Below are positions 18,105 to 28,554 of a stretch of DNA of 64,000 bases, piece by piece. A program made the position numbers and the translations under genes. The stretch comes from Chitinophagales bacterium (GTDB taxonomy: Bacteria; Bacteroidota; Bacteroidia; Chitinophagales; Chitinophagaceae): assembly GCA_017303335.1 (NCBI GenBank), contig JAFLBK010000001.1, forward strand, positions 1,785,632 through 1,849,631, in the 5' to 3' direction. The notes under the pieces were generated by a model. The model was given only the letters and a program-made list of their open reading frames with translations. It was not told the origin of the DNA and made no database searches. Each line of letters begins with the position of its first letter. The stretch's first letter is position 1.

Positions 18105-19640
18105 CTATTCCCATTCAATGGTTGCCGGCGGCTTGCTGCTGATATCATACACCACCCGGTTGATTCCTTTCACGTTGTTGATGATCTCATTGGAAATGTT
18201 CGCCAGGAAATCGTAGGGGAGGTGCGCCCAATCGGCTGTCATACCATCCACGGATGTTACGGCCCGCAACGCAACGGTAAACTCGTAGGTTCTTTCGTCG
18301 CCCATTACGCCTACGCTTTTTACGGGTAACAGGATCGTACCTGCCTGCCAGACGCTTGTATAGAGATTGTATTTCTTCAAACCATTGATATAAATGGCGT
18401 CGGCCTCTTGCAATAACCGTACCCTTTCCTCGGTTACTTCACCGAGTATGCGTATGCCCAGGCCGGGTCCAGGGAAGGGGTGGCGGTAGAGCATTTCATG
18501 CGGTATGCCCAGTTCAAGTCCGACCTTCCGCACCTCATCTTTGAATAAGGAACGTAAGGGTTCCACCAGTCCGAGTTTCATGGTTTCCGGAAGCCCGCCC
18601 ACATTGTGATGCGATTTGATGGTGGCCGACGGCCCGTGAACAGAGAGTGATTCGATCACATCGGGATAGATGGTTCCCTGCCCGAGGAGTTCAACACCCT
18701 CGATCTTGTGCGCTTCCTGGTCGAATACTTCGATGAATGCATTGCCGATGGCCTTGCGTTTTTCTTCGGGGTCGGTCTTGCCTTCAAGTTTATTGTAAAA
18801 ATGTTTCCGGGCATCCACGCCGATAACGTGCAGGCCAAGCTGGTTATATATATTCAGTACGTCTTCAAATTCATTCTTCCGCAGTACCCCGTTGTCTACA
18901 AAAATACCGTAGAGGTTTTCGCCAATGGCTTTGTTGATCAGCGTGGCGGCAACCGTGCTGTCGACACCACCGCTCAAACCCATGATCACTTTCCGGTTAC
19001 CGATCTGCGCCTTTAAGGCTTCAACGGTTTCGGTAATGAAATGGGCGGGCGTCCAGTCCTGCGTGCATCCGCAGATATTTACCAGGAAGTTCTTCAGGAT
19101 GATTTTGCCTTCGGCGGAATGGTATACTTCGGGATGGAACTGCAATCCGTAGAGCGGGTGCGTGCCGTTGTTGTTATGCCGGAACGCGGCAACCGGGATG
19201 CTTTCTGTAGTGCCCAGTATTTCGCATCCTTCGGGCAATACTTTGATGGTGTCGCTGTGACTCATCCAAACCTGCGAACTTTCGGATACATGCTGCAGCA
19301 GCACATCTTCCTTGAGTTTGCTGAAAATGGCCCTGCCGTATTCGCGTTTATCGCTTTTCTCCACCCTTCCTCCATACAGCTTGGCGGTAAGTTGTGCGCC
19401 GTAGCAGATGCCCAGTACCGGAACCTGCCGGGTCATTTCTTTTACATCCACCACCGGGGCGTTTTCTTCGTTCACCGAAAAAGGCGATCCGCCCAGGATG
19501 ATGCCTTTTAATTCCGGACCATAATGTATCGGTTTGTTGTAAGGAATGATCTCGCAGTATACATTGGCTTCCCGTACGGTTCGGGCGATAAGTTGTGTGT
19601 ACTGGGAGCCAAAATCAAGGATGAGAATTTTTTCCGTCAT
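18105..19640 (-). CDS. guaA: GMP synthase (glutamine-hydrolysing)
   Basis: A 511-residue bifunctional enzyme converting XMP to GMP. The N-terminal class I glutamine amidotransferase domain (about 1-190) has [13 protein letters not shown], the nucleophile in [10 protein letters not shown] (about Cys79), and the His/Glu pair in [12 protein letters not shown]. The ATP-pyrophosphatase domain begins with the P-loop [15 protein letters not shown] (around 220). The C-terminal dimerisation domain ends PPATIEWE. Full length for the family. A downstream binding-protein-like gene follows closely on the same strand. Confidence 0.97.
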   Translation of the reverse strand: MTEKILILDFGSQYTQLIARTVREANVYCEIIPYNKPIHYGPELKGIILGGSPFSVNEENAPVVDVKEMTRQVPVLGICYGAQLTAKLYGGRVEKSDKREYGRAIFSKLKEDVLLQHVSESSQVWMSHSDTIKVLPEGCEILGTTESIPVAAFRHNNNGTHPLYGLQFHPEVYHSAEGKIILKNFLVNICGCTQDWTPAHFITETVEALKAQIGNRKVIMGLSGGVDSTVAATLINKAIGENLYGIFVDNGVLRKNEFEDVLNIYNQLGLHVIGVDARKHFYNKLEGKTDPEEKRKAIGNAFIEVFDQEAHKIEGVELLGQGTIYPDVIESLSVHGPSATIKSHHNVGGLPETMKLGLVEPLRSLFKDEVRKVGLELGIPHEMLYRHPFPGPGLGIRILGEVTEERVRLLQEADAIYINGLKKYNLYTSVWQAGTILLPVKSVGVMGDERTYEFTVALRAVTSVDGMTADWAHLPYDFLANISNEIINNVKGINRVVYDISSKPPATIEWE

Positions 19641-19736
19641 AGTAGGCTGCGAAGGTAAACAATTACGTCAGGATTTTACCCGCTTCCTGCCGTTGCGGAT
19701 GAACAGATTGATTATATTTACGCAAACTTTTGCGCC

Positions 19737-20438
19737 ATGAAACAGTTTTTTCTCTTCCTTTTTTCCGCTGTCATTCTTGCTTCCTGCGATATTACCAGGG
19801 GCAGCGGTAATATTATTACCGAGAGCCGGTCGGTGGGTGGCTTTACCGGGGTATCGGTAGGAGGCGATTTTGATGTAGAGGTGAAGATCGGTCCCGAGAC
19901 CAAATTGGTGGTGGAGGCCGATGATAATATCATGAAGTACATCGACACCCGTGTGTCGGGCAATATGCTAAAAATACGGACAGAAGACATGCACAACTAC
20001 CGGGATGTGCATATGAAGGTATATATTACCACTCCGTCGCTTACCAAAGTGTATGCATCCGCCAGTGCCCGGGTAGATGTGCTCGACCTGCTGAAATCGG
20101 ATAATCGACTCACATTCAATGCCTCCAGTTCCGCAGATATCCAGGCCGAGGTGGAAACCCCCGAAGTAGAGGCCGATGCCAGCAGCGCCGGCACCGTAAA
20201 ACTCAGGGGGCGTACCCGCACCTACAAAGCCCAGGCTTCCAGCGGGGCCGATATCCGCTCCTACGACCTGCTCAGCGAAAATACCAAGGTATCGGTGAGC
20301 AGCGGGGCAAAGGCCCAGGTGCACGCCAGCGTAAATCTCGACGCCCAGGCCAGCAGCGGCGGGGATGTTGGTTACCGGGGCGGAGCCGCCGTCAGCAAAT
20401 CGGAGAGCAGTGGCGGCAGTGTCAGTAAAAAAGACTGA
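19737..20438 (+). CDS. DUF2807 (head GIN domain) lipoprotein
   Basis: A 233-residue putative outer-membrane or periplasmic lipoprotein. A lipobox-like LASC at about 14-17 ends the signal peptide. The rest is a right-handed beta-helix-like DUF2807 domain: RSVGGFTGVSVGGDFDVEV, LVVEADDNIMKYIDT, and repeating TKVYASASARVDV..SADIQAEVETPEVEADASSAGTVKLRG rungs. A Gly/Ser-rich tail closes the protein. The function is unknown; these proteins are common in Bacteroidota. Confidence 0.87.
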   Translation: MKQFFLFLFSAVILASCDITRGSGNIITESRSVGGFTGVSVGGDFDVEVKIGPETKLVVEADDNIMKYIDTRVSGNMLKIRTEDMHNYRDVHMKVYITTPSLTKVYASASARVDVLDLLKSDNRLTFNASSSADIQAEVETPEVEADASSAGTVKLRGRTRTYKAQASSGADIRSYDLLSENTKVSVSSGAKAQVHASVNLDAQASSGGDVGYRGGAAVSKSESSGGSVSKKD

Positions 20439-20536
20439 TCCTTAACGTACTGCCCGATTCCTTTCCTTCTTTCAGCAAAATCCTCTTTTACGGAAAAAAA
20501 CTTTCTGTAATCCTTTGCTGTTTACATGCCTTCCCC

Positions 20537-20544
20537 TACCTTTG
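20537..20544 (+). promoter_or_regulatory. Bacteroidota -7 promoter box of the S10 ribosomal cluster
   Basis: TACCTTTG matches TAnnTTTG exactly. A TTTG at about 20513 fits the -33 element, and rpsJ starts about 42 bp downstream. Confidence 0.7.
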
Positions 20545-20585
20545 CACTCCCAAATCAAAAAAGGTATTTTAAAAGTTCTTTTCAT

Positions 20586-20891
20586 ATGTCACAGAGAATC
20601 AGAATAAAACTGCAGTCTTACGACCACAACCTGGTGGATAAATCAGCCGAAAAGATCGTAAAAACTGTACGCAGTACAGGTGCCGTGGTAACAGGTCCTA
20701 TTCCGTTGCCTACGCACAAGAAGATATTCACCGTATTGCGCTCGCCGCACGTGAACAAAAAAGCCCGTGAGCAATTCCAACTCTGCACGCATAAACGTTT
20801 ATTAGACATTTACACCAGCAGCAGCCGTACCGTGGATGCCCTGAGCAAACTGGACCTGCCAAGTGGTGTGGATGTTGAGATCAAAGCCTGA
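20586..20891 (+). CDS. rpsJ: 30S ribosomal protein S10
   Basis: 101 residues from [14 protein letters not shown]; a longer upstream frame would cross the promoter box. S10 signatures visible are [43 protein letters not shown] and the C-terminal [11 protein letters not shown]. It sits in the 30S head and also acts with NusB/NusG in antitermination. It is first in the cluster; no rpsL, rpsG or fusA precedes it here. Confidence 0.97.
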   Translation: MSQRIRIKLQSYDHNLVDKSAEKIVKTVRSTGAVVTGPIPLPTHKKIFTVLRSPHVNKKAREQFQLCTHKRLLDIYTSSSRTVDALSKLDLPSGVDVEIKA

Positions 20892-20894
20892 TGA

Positions 20895-21012
20895 ACTGTC
20901 CCGGTACTGAGCAACGTCGAGGTATAAGGGACAAGCAAAAGGTAAGCTCTTAAAAAAGAAAAAATAGTGAACATCCATCTCCTCAATCCTGAGCGTAGTC
21001 GAAGGAAGGAGC
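20895..21012. repeat. rpsJ-rplC spacer with CTGAGC-type repeats and inverted repeat
   Basis: The 142-bp spacer contains TGTCCC / GGGACA arms at about 20897-20931. It also holds two relatives of the motif CTGAGCGTAGTCGAAGG (around 20908 and 20989), a sequence I recall as recurrent in Bacteroidota intergenic DNA. Confidence 0.5.
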
Positions 21013-21033
21013 GCTGGATATAAATAAGATACA

Positions 21034-21651
21034 ATGAAAAGTATTATTGGAAAGAAGATCGGCATGACCAGTGTCTTCGATGCTGCCGGCAAGCAAACAG
21101 CCGTAACGATCATTGAGGCAGGCCCATGCGTGGTTACTCAGAAAAAGACCGTTGAATCAGACGGCTACAATGCGCTCCAGATCGCGTTCGGCGATAAAAA
21201 GGAAAAGCACTCCACCAAATCAGAGGTTAATCATTTCTCTAAAGCGCAAACCTCTCCCAAACGTTTCGTAAAAGAAATCCGCGATAGCGAAATTGACAAG
21301 AATGTTGGTGAATCCATCACTGTCGACATTTTTACCGAAGGTGAAAAGGTGGAAGTAGTGGGTACTACCAAGGGTAAAGGTTTCCAGGGTGTCGTACGGC
21401 GCCACGGATTCGGCGGTGTGGGCCAGCAATCGCATGGTCAGCACGACCGTCAGCGTGCCCCGGGTTCAATCGGTAACTCTTCCGACGCCAGCCGTGTATT
21501 CAAAGGGATGCGCATGGCGGGCCGTATGGGCCAGGACCGGGTGACCATGAAGGGCCTGAAAGTGGTGAAAATCTTCCCCGAGAAGAATTACATCCTCGTA
21601 AGCGGTTCGGTACCGGGCCACAACGGTTCAATTGTTTTAATTCAAAAATAA
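21034..21651 (+). CDS. rplC: 50S ribosomal protein L3
   Basis: 205 residues, the usual length. It starts [14 protein letters not shown] and carries the long loop [25 protein letters not shown] that reaches the peptidyl-transferase centre, including the Gln commonly methylated in other bacteria, and [12 protein letters not shown]. It ends NGSIVLIQK. Confidence 0.97.
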   Translation: MKSIIGKKIGMTSVFDAAGKQTAVTIIEAGPCVVTQKKTVESDGYNALQIAFGDKKEKHSTKSEVNHFSKAQTSPKRFVKEIRDSEIDKNVGESITVDIFTEGEKVEVVGTTKGKGFQGVVRRHGFGGVGQQSHGQHDRQRAPGSIGNSSDASRVFKGMRMAGRMGQDRVTMKGLKVVKIFPEKNYILVSGSVPGHNGSIVLIQK

Positions 21652-21660
21652 AACTGCATA

Positions 21661-21693
21661 AGACCTATAAGGTTTTTAAAACCTTATAGGTCT
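21661..21693. repeat. Near-perfect palindrome between rplC and rplD
   Basis: AGACCTATAAGGTTTT / AAAACCTTATAGGTCT around a single T-rich centre, 33 bp in all, wholly within the intercistronic spacer. It could be an mRNA hairpin or a small mobile palindrome. Confidence 0.85.
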
Positions 21694-21709
21694 GCAAAAC
21701 ATACACACC

Positions 21710-22342
21710 ATGCAAGTAGACGTTTTAAATAAAGAAGGAAAGAAGACCGGCAGAACGGTTGAGTTACCGGAAGATATTTTCGGTATCGAGCCCAACGACC
21801 ATGCCATTTACCTGGCTGTGAAACAATACCAGGGCGCTCAACGCCAGGGTACACACAAGGTAAAAACCCGTATGGAAGTGCATGGTTCTTCCAAGAAGCT
21901 GCACAAACAAAAAGGTACCGGTGGCGCACGTAAGGGTAACCTGCGTAACCCGCTGTACAAAGGCGGTGGTACCATCTTCGGACCCAAGCCGCACGGTTAC
22001 GACATCAAGCTGAACCGCAAGGTGAAGGACCTGGCCAAGATGAGCGCTCTTGCCTACAAAGCGAAAGACAACGCCATCGTGGTACTGGAAGACATTCAGA
22101 TGGATACCCCGAAAACAGCCGCTTTCACCGGTATTCTCAGCAATCTGAACATCGCCGGAAAGAAAGCCCTGGTGGTGATGCCCGAGTACAACGACAACCT
22201 GTACCTGAGCCTTCGCAACGTGCCCGCTGTGAATGGCACCCTGCTGAGCGATCTGAATACATACGATATCCTGGACGCGAATGTGCTGGTACTTACCGAA
22301 AGCGCCGCCCGGATTTTCACCGAAGAAGCAGTTGAAGCATAA
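21710..22342 (+). CDS. rplD: 50S ribosomal protein L4
   Basis: 210 residues. The basic loop KLHKQKGTGGARKGNLRNPLYKGGG that lines the nascent-chain exit tunnel is intact, as is FGPKPHGYDIKLNRKVK. In E. coli L4 also represses its own operon; no comparable leader is recognised here. Confidence 0.97.
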   Translation: MQVDVLNKEGKKTGRTVELPEDIFGIEPNDHAIYLAVKQYQGAQRQGTHKVKTRMEVHGSSKKLHKQKGTGGARKGNLRNPLYKGGGTIFGPKPHGYDIKLNRKVKDLAKMSALAYKAKDNAIVVLEDIQMDTPKTAAFTGILSNLNIAGKKALVVMPEYNDNLYLSLRNVPAVNGTLLSDLNTYDILDANVLVLTESAARIFTEEAVEA

Positions 22343-22373
22343 GCATAACACAAACCATTAAAATTAGTAAGAC

Positions 22374-22676
22374 ATGAAACTGTCTGATGTATTGATAAAG
22401 CCGATCTTATCTGAAAAAGCCAACAAGCAGGCTGAGAAAATGAACCGCTACTCTTTTGTGGTGGACCGCAAAGCCAATAAGCTGGAGATCAAGAAGGCGG
22501 TAGAAAATTTCTACGGTGTGCAGGTGCAGGATGTGAATACCATCGTGGTTCCTTCCAAAGCAAAAGCCCGCTATACCAAGGCCGGATTCATCGTGGGCCG
22601 CAAGCCTGCCAAGAAAAAGGCGATCGTGACTGTTGCCGAAGGCGAAACCATCGACCTGTACGGAAGCAGCATCTAA
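22374..22676 (+). CDS. rplW: 50S ribosomal protein L23
   Basis: 100 residues, normal length. It begins KLSDVLIKPILSEKANKQ and shows YSFVVDRKANKLEIKKAVE and the VNTIVVPSKAKARY segment. L23 sits at the tunnel exit and is the docking site for SRP and trigger factor. Confidence 0.97.
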   Translation: MKLSDVLIKPILSEKANKQAEKMNRYSFVVDRKANKLEIKKAVENFYGVQVQDVNTIVVPSKAKARYTKAGFIVGRKPAKKKAIVTVAEGETIDLYGSSI

Positions 22677-22735
22677 TCTGAATTCATGAATGGTGGTCAG
22701 CACCGCAAAGTTTTGACAAATAAAAGCGTTTAACA

Positions 22736-23575
22736 ATGGCATTAAGGAAATACAAACCAACAACAGCAGGAACCCGGTGGAGGATCGGTAACGCCTACGA
22801 GGAGATTACGACCAATGTTCCCGAGAAATCACTGCTCGAGAAACAAAAAAGCACAGCAGGTCGTAACGCCCAGGGACGCCGCTCCATGCGCTACATGGGC
22901 AGCGGAAACAAAACCATGTACCGGGTGATCGATTTCAAGCGTGATAAGAAGAATATCCCCGCTGTTGTAAAGACGATCGAATACGATCCGAACCGTACGG
23001 CTTTCATCGCCCTGCTGGCTTACGCGGATGGCGAAAAGCGTTACATCATCGCTCCGCAGGGATTGCAGGTTGGACAAACCGTTCTGAGCGGCGACGAAGT
23101 GGCTCCGGAATTAGGAAACGCCCTGATGCTGAAGAATATGCCGCTCGGTACCAACGTACACAATATTGAAATGCAGCCCAGCCACGGCGGTATCCTGGTA
23201 CGCAGTGCCGGTACCTCTGCCCAGCTGAGCAACAAGGAAGAAAAATACGCGATCCTCAAAATGCCCAGCGGCGAATTGCGGAAAGTACTGATCAACTGCT
23301 ACGCTACCGTAGGTGTGGTGAGCAACAGCGATCACAACCTCGAGAGCATGGGTAAAGCCGGCCGTAACCGCTGGAAAGGCATCCGCCCCCGCAACAGGGC
23401 CGTGGCCATGAACCCGGTGGATCACCCGATGGGTGGTGGCGAAGGAAGGGCTTCCGGTGGTCACCCACGCAGCCGCAAAGGCAAATACGCGAAAGGCGAA
23501 ATCACCCGTACACGTGGCAAAGGATCCGATAAGATGATCATCCAGCGCCGGAACGGAAAGAAATTAAGTAACTAA
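22736..23575 (+). CDS. rplB: 50S ribosomal protein L2
   Basis: 279 residues. The conserved C-terminal segment [19 protein letters not shown] near the peptidyl-transferase centre is intact, with the universally conserved His. [21 protein letters not shown] forms the basic tail. Required for subunit joining. Confidence 0.97.
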   Translation: MALRKYKPTTAGTRWRIGNAYEEITTNVPEKSLLEKQKSTAGRNAQGRRSMRYMGSGNKTMYRVIDFKRDKKNIPAVVKTIEYDPNRTAFIALLAYADGEKRYIIAPQGLQVGQTVLSGDEVAPELGNALMLKNMPLGTNVHNIEMQPSHGGILVRSAGTSAQLSNKEEKYAILKMPSGELRKVLINCYATVGVVSNSDHNLESMGKAGRNRWKGIRPRNRAVAMNPVDHPMGGGEGRASGGHPRSRKGKYAKGEITRTRGKGSDKMIIQRRNGKKLSN

Positions 23576-23601
23576 TCAATCACTGTTAAAATGGTTTCCT
23601 G

Positions 23602-23615
23602 CCCTGGCAGGAGGC
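23602..23615. repeat. Short inverted repeat between rplB and rpsS
   Basis: CCTGCC-CT-GGCAGG, a perfect 6-bp stem in a 61-bp spacer. Confidence 0.6.
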
Positions 23616-23636
23616 AAATCAACAAAAAAATAAAAC

Positions 23637-23909
23637 ATGGCTCGTTCATTAAGAAAAGGACCTTACGTAGAAACCAAGCTGAATGAAAAGGTGATGGCGG
23701 TAAACGAAGGGAAAGCAAAAAAAGGCGTGATCAAAACCTGGAGTCGCCGGAGCACGATCACCCCGGATTTCGTAGGACAGACATTCGCGGTACACAACGG
23801 GAATAAATTCATCCCGGTTTACGTAACCGAATTCATGGTGGGACATAAGCTGGGCGAATTCGCACCTACCCGCCAGTTCAAAGGTCACTCAAGTAAAAAA
23901 ATCGCTTAA
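23637..23909 (+). CDS. rpsS: 30S ribosomal protein S19
   Basis: 90 residues with the family signatures [33 protein letters not shown] and [15 protein letters not shown]. It binds the 30S head with S13. Confidence 0.97.
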   Translation: MARSLRKGPYVETKLNEKVMAVNEGKAKKGVIKTWSRRSTITPDFVGQTFAVHNGNKFIPVYVTEFMVGHKLGEFAPTRQFKGHSSKKIA

Positions 23910-23917
23910 ATCGTTTA

Positions 23918-23964
23918 ATCGTTTGTTCGTTGCAACGTTTCAAACGGCTTAAACCATTCAAACA
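23918..23964. repeat. Palindromic spacer between rpsS and rplV
   Basis: Nested arms CGTTTG / CAAACG around GTTGCAAC form a compact hairpin in the 62-bp spacer. Confidence 0.5.
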
Positions 23965-23971
23965 ATAAAAA

Positions 23972-24319
23972 ATGGAAGCAGTAGCAAAATTGAATAACTA
24001 CCCGACGTCGCCCCGCAAAATGCGTTTGCTGGTTGACCTGATCCGTGGTATGGAGGTTGAAAAGGCATTGGCTGTTCTGGAACACAACCCGAAACACCCC
24101 GCCGTTCCCCTGCGCAAACTCGTTCTGTCGGCCATCAACAACTGGAAGCAGAAGAATGAAGGCGGCGACGAAACGAGCCTGGTAGTGAAAACAGTTATGG
24201 TCGATGGTGGCCGCGTGATCAAACGTATGCGCCCCGCGCCGCAAGGCCGTGGTTACCGGGTACGCAAACGCAGCAATCACGTAACGCTCGTTGTAGACAC
24301 AAAAGCAAGTAAAAATTAA
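23972..24319 (+). CDS. rplV: 50S ribosomal protein L22
   Basis: 115 residues. It shows [23 protein letters not shown] and the long beta-hairpin [23 protein letters not shown] that reaches into the exit tunnel, where macrolide-resistance changes occur in other species. Confidence 0.97.
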   Translation: MEAVAKLNNYPTSPRKMRLLVDLIRGMEVEKALAVLEHNPKHPAVPLRKLVLSAINNWKQKNEGGDETSLVVKTVMVDGGRVIKRMRPAPQGRGYRVRKRSNHVTLVVDTKASKN

Positions 24320-24342
24320 TAATAAAAGCATTAACCACTAAT

Positions 24343-25122
24343 ATGGGTCAGAAAACAAATCCGATAGGTGCCAGGTTAGGAATCATCCGTGGATGGGACA
24401 GCAACTGGTTTGCCACCAAAACGGACTATTCCAAAAAACTGATTGAAGACAACAAGATCAGGAATTACCTGAACGCACGTATCAACAAGGGTGGTATCTC
24501 CAAGATCGTGATTGAGCGTACGCTCAACAAACTGATCGTTACCATCCACACCTCCAAGCCCGGTATCATCATCGGTAAAGGTGGTGGCGAGGTTGACCGC
24601 ATCAAGGAAGAGCTGAAGAAACTCTGCGGTAAGGATGATGTGCAGATCAACATCCTCGAGATCCGCCGCCCGGAACTGGATGCCAACATCGTAGCGGATA
24701 CCATCGCCCGTCAATTGGAAAATCGTATCAATTATAAGCGTGCCATCAAAATGTCGATCGCTTCTGCTCTCCGTATGGGCGCCGAAGGGATCAAGGTGAA
24801 AGTAGGTGGCCGTTTGGGTGGAGCCGAGATCGCCCGGAGCGAGGAGATCAAACAGGGCCGTACCCCGCTGCATACCCTGCGCATGGACATCGACTACGCG
24901 AATGTGTTCGCACTGACCGTATACGGTAAGATCGGTATCAAGGTATGGATCTGTAAAGGTGAAGTGCTGGGCAAGCGTGACCTGAACCCGAACATGGTAG
25001 CCGGTGGTAAAGACATGGGCGAACGCCAGGGCGGATTCGAAAGAAGGGATGACCGCCGCGGCGGTGGTGAACGTAGGGGTGGTAGCGACCGCGACCGCAG
25101 GGGTGGTGGAAGAAGAAACTAA
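24343..25122 (+). CDS. rpsC: 30S ribosomal protein S3 with Arg/Gly-rich tail
   Basis: 259 residues. The type II KH domain is intact with the [14 protein letters not shown] loop (around 75-88), and the C-domain has [17 protein letters not shown] and [14 protein letters not shown]. After about residue 222 there is a low-complexity tail of about 37 residues dominated by Arg, Gly and Asp ([16 protein letters not shown] and so on), resembling RGG RNA-binding tails. S3 forms part of the mRNA entry helicase. Confidence 0.97.
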   Translation: MGQKTNPIGARLGIIRGWDSNWFATKTDYSKKLIEDNKIRNYLNARINKGGISKIVIERTLNKLIVTIHTSKPGIIIGKGGGEVDRIKEELKKLCGKDDVQINILEIRRPELDANIVADTIARQLENRINYKRAIKMSIASALRMGAEGIKVKVGGRLGGAEIARSEEIKQGRTPLHTLRMDIDYANVFALTVYGKIGIKVWICKGEVLGKRDLNPNMVAGGKDMGERQGGFERRDDRRGGGERRGGSDRDRRGGGRRN

Positions 25123-25217
25123 TTAACCGATTTGAAACGTTGGTGATGTGCTGATCAGATAGTTAAAAGCAATCATCATCAAATCATCAAATCTCCAAAT
25201 TATCAAATTGAACTAAG

Positions 25218-25637
25218 ATGTTACAACCGAAAAGAACGAAACACAGAAAGACCCAGAAAGGAAGAATGAAGGGAGATACCAAGCGTGGTGCCACCCTGGC
25301 TTTCGGAACATTCGGACTGAAGGCGATGGGTAGTGTGTGGATGACCAGCCGCCAGATCGAGAGCGCACGCCAGGCCCTGACCAGGCACATGAAACGTGAA
25401 GGTAATGTGTGGATCCGCGTTTTCCCCGATAAACCTGTAACCGCTAAGCCGGCCGAGGTGAGGATGGGTAAAGGTAAAGGTAACCCGGAAGGATGGGCAG
25501 CCATCGTACAACCCGGAAGGATCCTGTTCGAATGCGACGGTGTTCCCGAGCAGGTGGCTAAAGAAGCCTTTGAACTCGCCGCCCAGAAACTGCCGATCCT
25601 GACCAAGTTTGTGGTTCGCCGCGATTACAAAGCGTAA
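25218..25637 (+). CDS. rplP: 50S ribosomal protein L16
   Basis: 139 residues: [37 protein letters not shown] and [23 protein letters not shown]. It contacts the A-site tRNA region. The 95-bp spacer before it contains repeated ATCAAATC-like words. Confidence 0.97.
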   Translation: MLQPKRTKHRKTQKGRMKGDTKRGATLAFGTFGLKAMGSVWMTSRQIESARQALTRHMKREGNVWIRVFPDKPVTAKPAEVRMGKGKGNPEGWAAIVQPGRILFECDGVPEQVAKEAFELAAQKLPILTKFVVRRDYKA

Positions 25638-25732
25638 GAAAATTTGAAAATTAATCGGTTTGAGGGTTGAAGATGTCCCCGGTTATTCAATCAGCACATC
25701 ATCAAATCGTCAAATCAGCAAATCGAATAACG

Positions 25733-25942
25733 ATGTCTAAGAAAATTGATTTTTTGAACAGCCTGAAAGGTTTGAATGAAGCCGACCTGAAAGCGAAGAT
25801 CGCCGAAGACGAACAACGCCTGAAGAAGTTGTCATTCTCGCATGCCATTTCTCCCCTGGAGAATCCGCAGAGCATCCGTACACTCCGCAGGGACGTGGCC
25901 CGGTTGAAGACCATGCTGAAAAAAGTACAATCAGGGTTTTAA
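25733..25942 (+). CDS. rpmC: 50S ribosomal protein L29
   Basis: 69 residues from MSKKIDFLNSL. The longer in-frame start upstream lies in the repeat-rich spacer and adds unrelated residues. Typical two-helix L29 with FSHAISPLENPQSIRTLRRDVARLKT. Confidence 0.95.
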   Translation: MSKKIDFLNSLKGLNEADLKAKIAEDEQRLKKLSFSHAISPLENPQSIRTLRRDVARLKTMLKKVQSGF

Positions 25943-25966
25943 TCAATCCATATAAATTAAAAGAAA

Positions 25967-26221
25967 GTGGAAAGAAATTTAAGAAAAACAAAATTGGGTG
26001 TGGTGTCCAGCAACAAGATGGACAAAACCATCACCGTTAGCGTAGAACGTAAGGTGAAACACCCCCTTTACGGAAAATTCGTGAAGAAGTCGACCAAGTT
26101 CCATGCGCACGACGAAAAGAACGAGTGCAGCATCGGTGATACCGTACGCATCATGGAAACAAGGCCTTTGAGCAAGTTGAAGCGCTGGAGGCTCGTGGAG
26201 ATCGTGGAAAAAGTAAAATAA
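25967..26221 (+). CDS. rpsQ: 30S ribosomal protein S17
   Basis: 84 residues with a GTG start (GTGGAAAGAAATTTA). Family features are [31 protein letters not shown] and [21 protein letters not shown]. The following spacer (26222-26308) holds an inverted repeat built from GGTTTGAGGTTTGA and TCAAACGTCAGACATCAAAC. Confidence 0.96.
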   Translation: MERNLRKTKLGVVSSNKMDKTITVSVERKVKHPLYGKFVKKSTKFHAHDEKNECSIGDTVRIMETRPLSKLKRWRLVEIVEKVK

Positions 26222-26308
26222 TACAGTTTATCGTTTACGGTTTGAGGTTTGAAGTTTTAATACCGCATAACATCAAACGTCAGACATCAAACAACAAATC
26301 ATAGAAAG

Positions 26309-26677
26309 ATGATACAGCAAGAAAGCAGACTAAACGTAGCGGATAACAGCGGCGCCAAAGAGGTGCTTTGCATCCGTGTACTGGGTAACAGCGGACAGGA
26401 TTATGCAAAGATCGGCGACAAGATCGTGGTAACCGTAAAAGATGCCATGCCTGCCGGCGGTATCAAGAAAGGTACGGTGAGCAAAGCCGTGATCGTACGC
26501 ACGACCAATAAGCTGCGGCGTAAAGACGGATCCTACATCCGTTTCGACGACAACGCCGTGGTACTGCTGAACGCATCCGACGAACCCCGCGGTACCCGTA
26601 TTTTCGGGCCCGTAGCCAGGGAACTGCGTGATAAAGGATACATGAAGATCATTTCACTGGCACCGGAAGTGCTGTAA
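26309..26677 (+). CDS. rplN: 50S ribosomal protein L14
   Basis: 122 residues, highly conserved: [49 protein letters not shown] and [28 protein letters not shown]. It lies at the subunit interface. Confidence 0.98.
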   Translation: MIQQESRLNVADNSGAKEVLCIRVLGNSGQDYAKIGDKIVVTVKDAMPAGGIKKGTVSKAVIVRTTNKLRRKDGSYIRFDDNAVVLLNASDEPRGTRIFGPVARELRDKGYMKIISLAPEVL

Positions 26678-26746
26678 GCCGCCGTCCGCGAAGGATCAGC
26701 AACGAAGAATAATCAAAGAAATAAACGCTGCAAAGCAACAAATAAA

Positions 26747-27085
26747 ATGAGTACAAGATTCAAACCCAAATTCAGCATCAAGAAAGGCGACTCCGTGGTG
26801 GTGATCACCGGTGAAGACAAGGACCTGAAGAAGCCACGCAAAGTGCTGGAAGTACTGTTAGAAAAAGGCCGTGTACTGGTAGAAGGCGTTAACATCGTAA
26901 CCCGGCATTCAAAACCCACTTCACAGAATACCAAAGGCGGTATCGTGAAGAAGGAAGCGCCGATCGCCATCAGCAACGTGATGTTGTGGGATGCCAAAAC
27001 CGGCGGTCCTACCAAGATCAAACGTACACGGGAAGACGGTAAATTAGTTCGAATTTCTAAAAAATCAGGAGGGGTAATAAAATAA
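26747..27085 (+). CDS. rplX: 50S ribosomal protein L24
   Basis: 112 residues. A KOW motif region [22 protein letters not shown] is followed by [21 protein letters not shown]. The stop codon overlaps the rplE start by one base (TAATG), implying translational coupling. Confidence 0.97.
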   Translation: MSTRFKPKFSIKKGDSVVVITGEDKDLKKPRKVLEVLLEKGRVLVEGVNIVTRHSKPTSQNTKGGIVKKEAPIAISNVMLWDAKTGGPTKIKRTREDGKLVRISKKSGGVIK

Positions 27086-27651
27086 TGAGCACAAAAACAA
27101 ACACTCCCAGATTGGCAGTTAAGTACAAATCAGAAGTTGTACCTGCCTTAATGAAAAAGTTCAGTTACAAAACGGTGATGCAGACTCCGCGTCTGACAAA
27201 GATCTGCCTAAACCGTGGCGTGAACGGAGCCGTGACCGATAAGAAACTGGTAGACATCGCCATCGATGAACTTTCCAACATCACCGGTCAGAAAGCGGTA
27301 GCCACCATGTCGAAGAAGGATATCTCCAACTTCAAACTGCGTAAGCACATGCCCATCGGCGCAAAAGTGACACTGCGTGGTGTGAAGATGTACGAATTCC
27401 TCGACAGGCTGGTGTCCGTGTCGCTGCCCCGCGTACGCGACTTCAAGGGTATCAACGACAAATCCTTTGATGGTCGTGGTAACTACACCCTCGGTGTTAC
27501 CGAGCAGATCATCTTCCCGGAGATCGACATCGATAAGGTGAACAAGATCACCGGTTTGGACATCACGTTCGTAACAACCGCCGGTACCAACGAAGAAGCA
27601 TACGAATTGCTGAAAGAGCTGGGTATGCCATTTAAAAACATCAAGAAATAA
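27085..27651 (+). CDS. rplE: 50S ribosomal protein L5
   Basis: 188 residues. It shows [31 protein letters not shown] and [21 protein letters not shown]. It binds 5S rRNA in the central protuberance. The start overlaps the rplX stop. Confidence 0.97.
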   Translation: MSTKTNTPRLAVKYKSEVVPALMKKFSYKTVMQTPRLTKICLNRGVNGAVTDKKLVDIAIDELSNITGQKAVATMSKKDISNFKLRKHMPIGAKVTLRGVKMYEFLDRLVSVSLPRVRDFKGINDKSFDGRGNYTLGVTEQIIFPEIDIDKVNKITGLDITFVTTAGTNEEAYELLKELGMPFKNIKK

Positions 27652-27663
27652 TTAAAATACACT

Positions 27664-27933
27664 ATGGCAAAAAAATCAGTTGAAGCCAGGCAAAGAAAGC
27701 GTGAAGCAATGGTTGCTAAATACGCCGAGAAAAAGGCCGCGTTGAAAGCAGCCGGCGACTACGCCGCACTGGATCTGCTTCCGAAAAACGCGTCTGTCAT
27801 CCGCCTGCGTAACCGCTGCCAGCTGTCTGGTCGTCCGAGGGGCTACATGCGCCACTTCGGTCTCTCCCGTAACATGTTCCGGGATATGGCCCTGCAGGGT
27901 AAGATCCCCGGCGTGGTAAAAGCGAGCTGGTAA
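27664..27933 (+). CDS. rpsN: 30S ribosomal protein S14 (zinc-independent type)
   Basis: 89 residues, the long C-minus form: [30 protein letters not shown] with only one Cys and no CxxC pairs, so no zinc ribbon. Confidence 0.97.
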   Translation: MAKKSVEARQRKREAMVAKYAEKKAALKAAGDYAALDLLPKNASVIRLRNRCQLSGRPRGYMRHFGLSRNMFRDMALQGKIPGVVKASW

Positions 27934-27939
27934 ACCAAG

Positions 27940-28032
27940 GCCGGATACTGGCTACCAGATACTGGATAACTGCATACAAATCAAGAAGCAACCATCAAGT
28001 ATCCAGCATCCAGAATCAAGTATCCAGAAAAG
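27940..28032. repeat. Imperfect inverted repeat between rpsN and rpsH
   Basis: The left arm, built on GGATACTGGCTACCAGATACTGGA, faces a right arm of CAAGTATCCAGCATCCAGAATC-type words (each given here in part). It is a long degenerate palindrome filling most of the 147-bp spacer. Confidence 0.6.
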
Positions 28033-28080
28033 GATATCGCATTGTAAAAAAAATATTTAAATCAATTAACTGACATAACA

Positions 28081-28479
28081 ATGGTTACTGATCCGATAGC
28101 AGATTACTTAACAAGAATCCGTAATGCCCAGATGGCGAATCACCGGATCGTGGAGATCCCCGCCAGCAACCTGAAAAAACGCATTACCGAGATCCTGTAT
28201 GAAAAAGGATACATCCTGAAGTACAAGTTCGAGGATAACAGCAAACAAGGCGTTATCAAGATCGCTCTTAAATACGATCCGGCCACCAAGGTTCCGGCCA
28301 TCCAGAGCCTGGAAAGGATCAGCCGCCCGGGTCTGCGTACCTACGCCAAACCGGCCGAATTCCGCCGCGTGAAGAACGGACTGGGTATCGCCATCGTATC
28401 CACTTCCAAGGGAGTGATGACCGATAAAGAAGCGAAGGCCCAGAATGTAGGTGGTGAAATATTGTGCAATATCTATTAA
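28081..28479 (+). CDS. rpsH: 30S ribosomal protein S8
   Basis: 132 residues with DPIADYLTRIRNAQMANH, LERISRPGLRTYAKPAEFRRV and GIAIVSTSKGVMTDKEA. It binds the central domain of 16S rRNA and is the spc-operon regulator in E. coli. Confidence 0.97.
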   Translation: MVTDPIADYLTRIRNAQMANHRIVEIPASNLKKRITEILYEKGYILKYKFEDNSKQGVIKIALKYDPATKVPAIQSLERISRPGLRTYAKPAEFRRVKNGLGIAIVSTSKGVMTDKEAKAQNVGGEILCNIY

Positions 28480-28554
28480 TCAAACAAGGCTCTCCCGATA
28501 CATTAAGCCGGACCTATAGCAGGCTGACCGGTCGGAGAGAAAAAAATAACAACT

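Noticed and set aside
21661..21693. Transcription terminator between rplC and rplD
   Set aside because: A good hairpin but without a following T-run, and it would interrupt an essential operon; kept as a palindrome.
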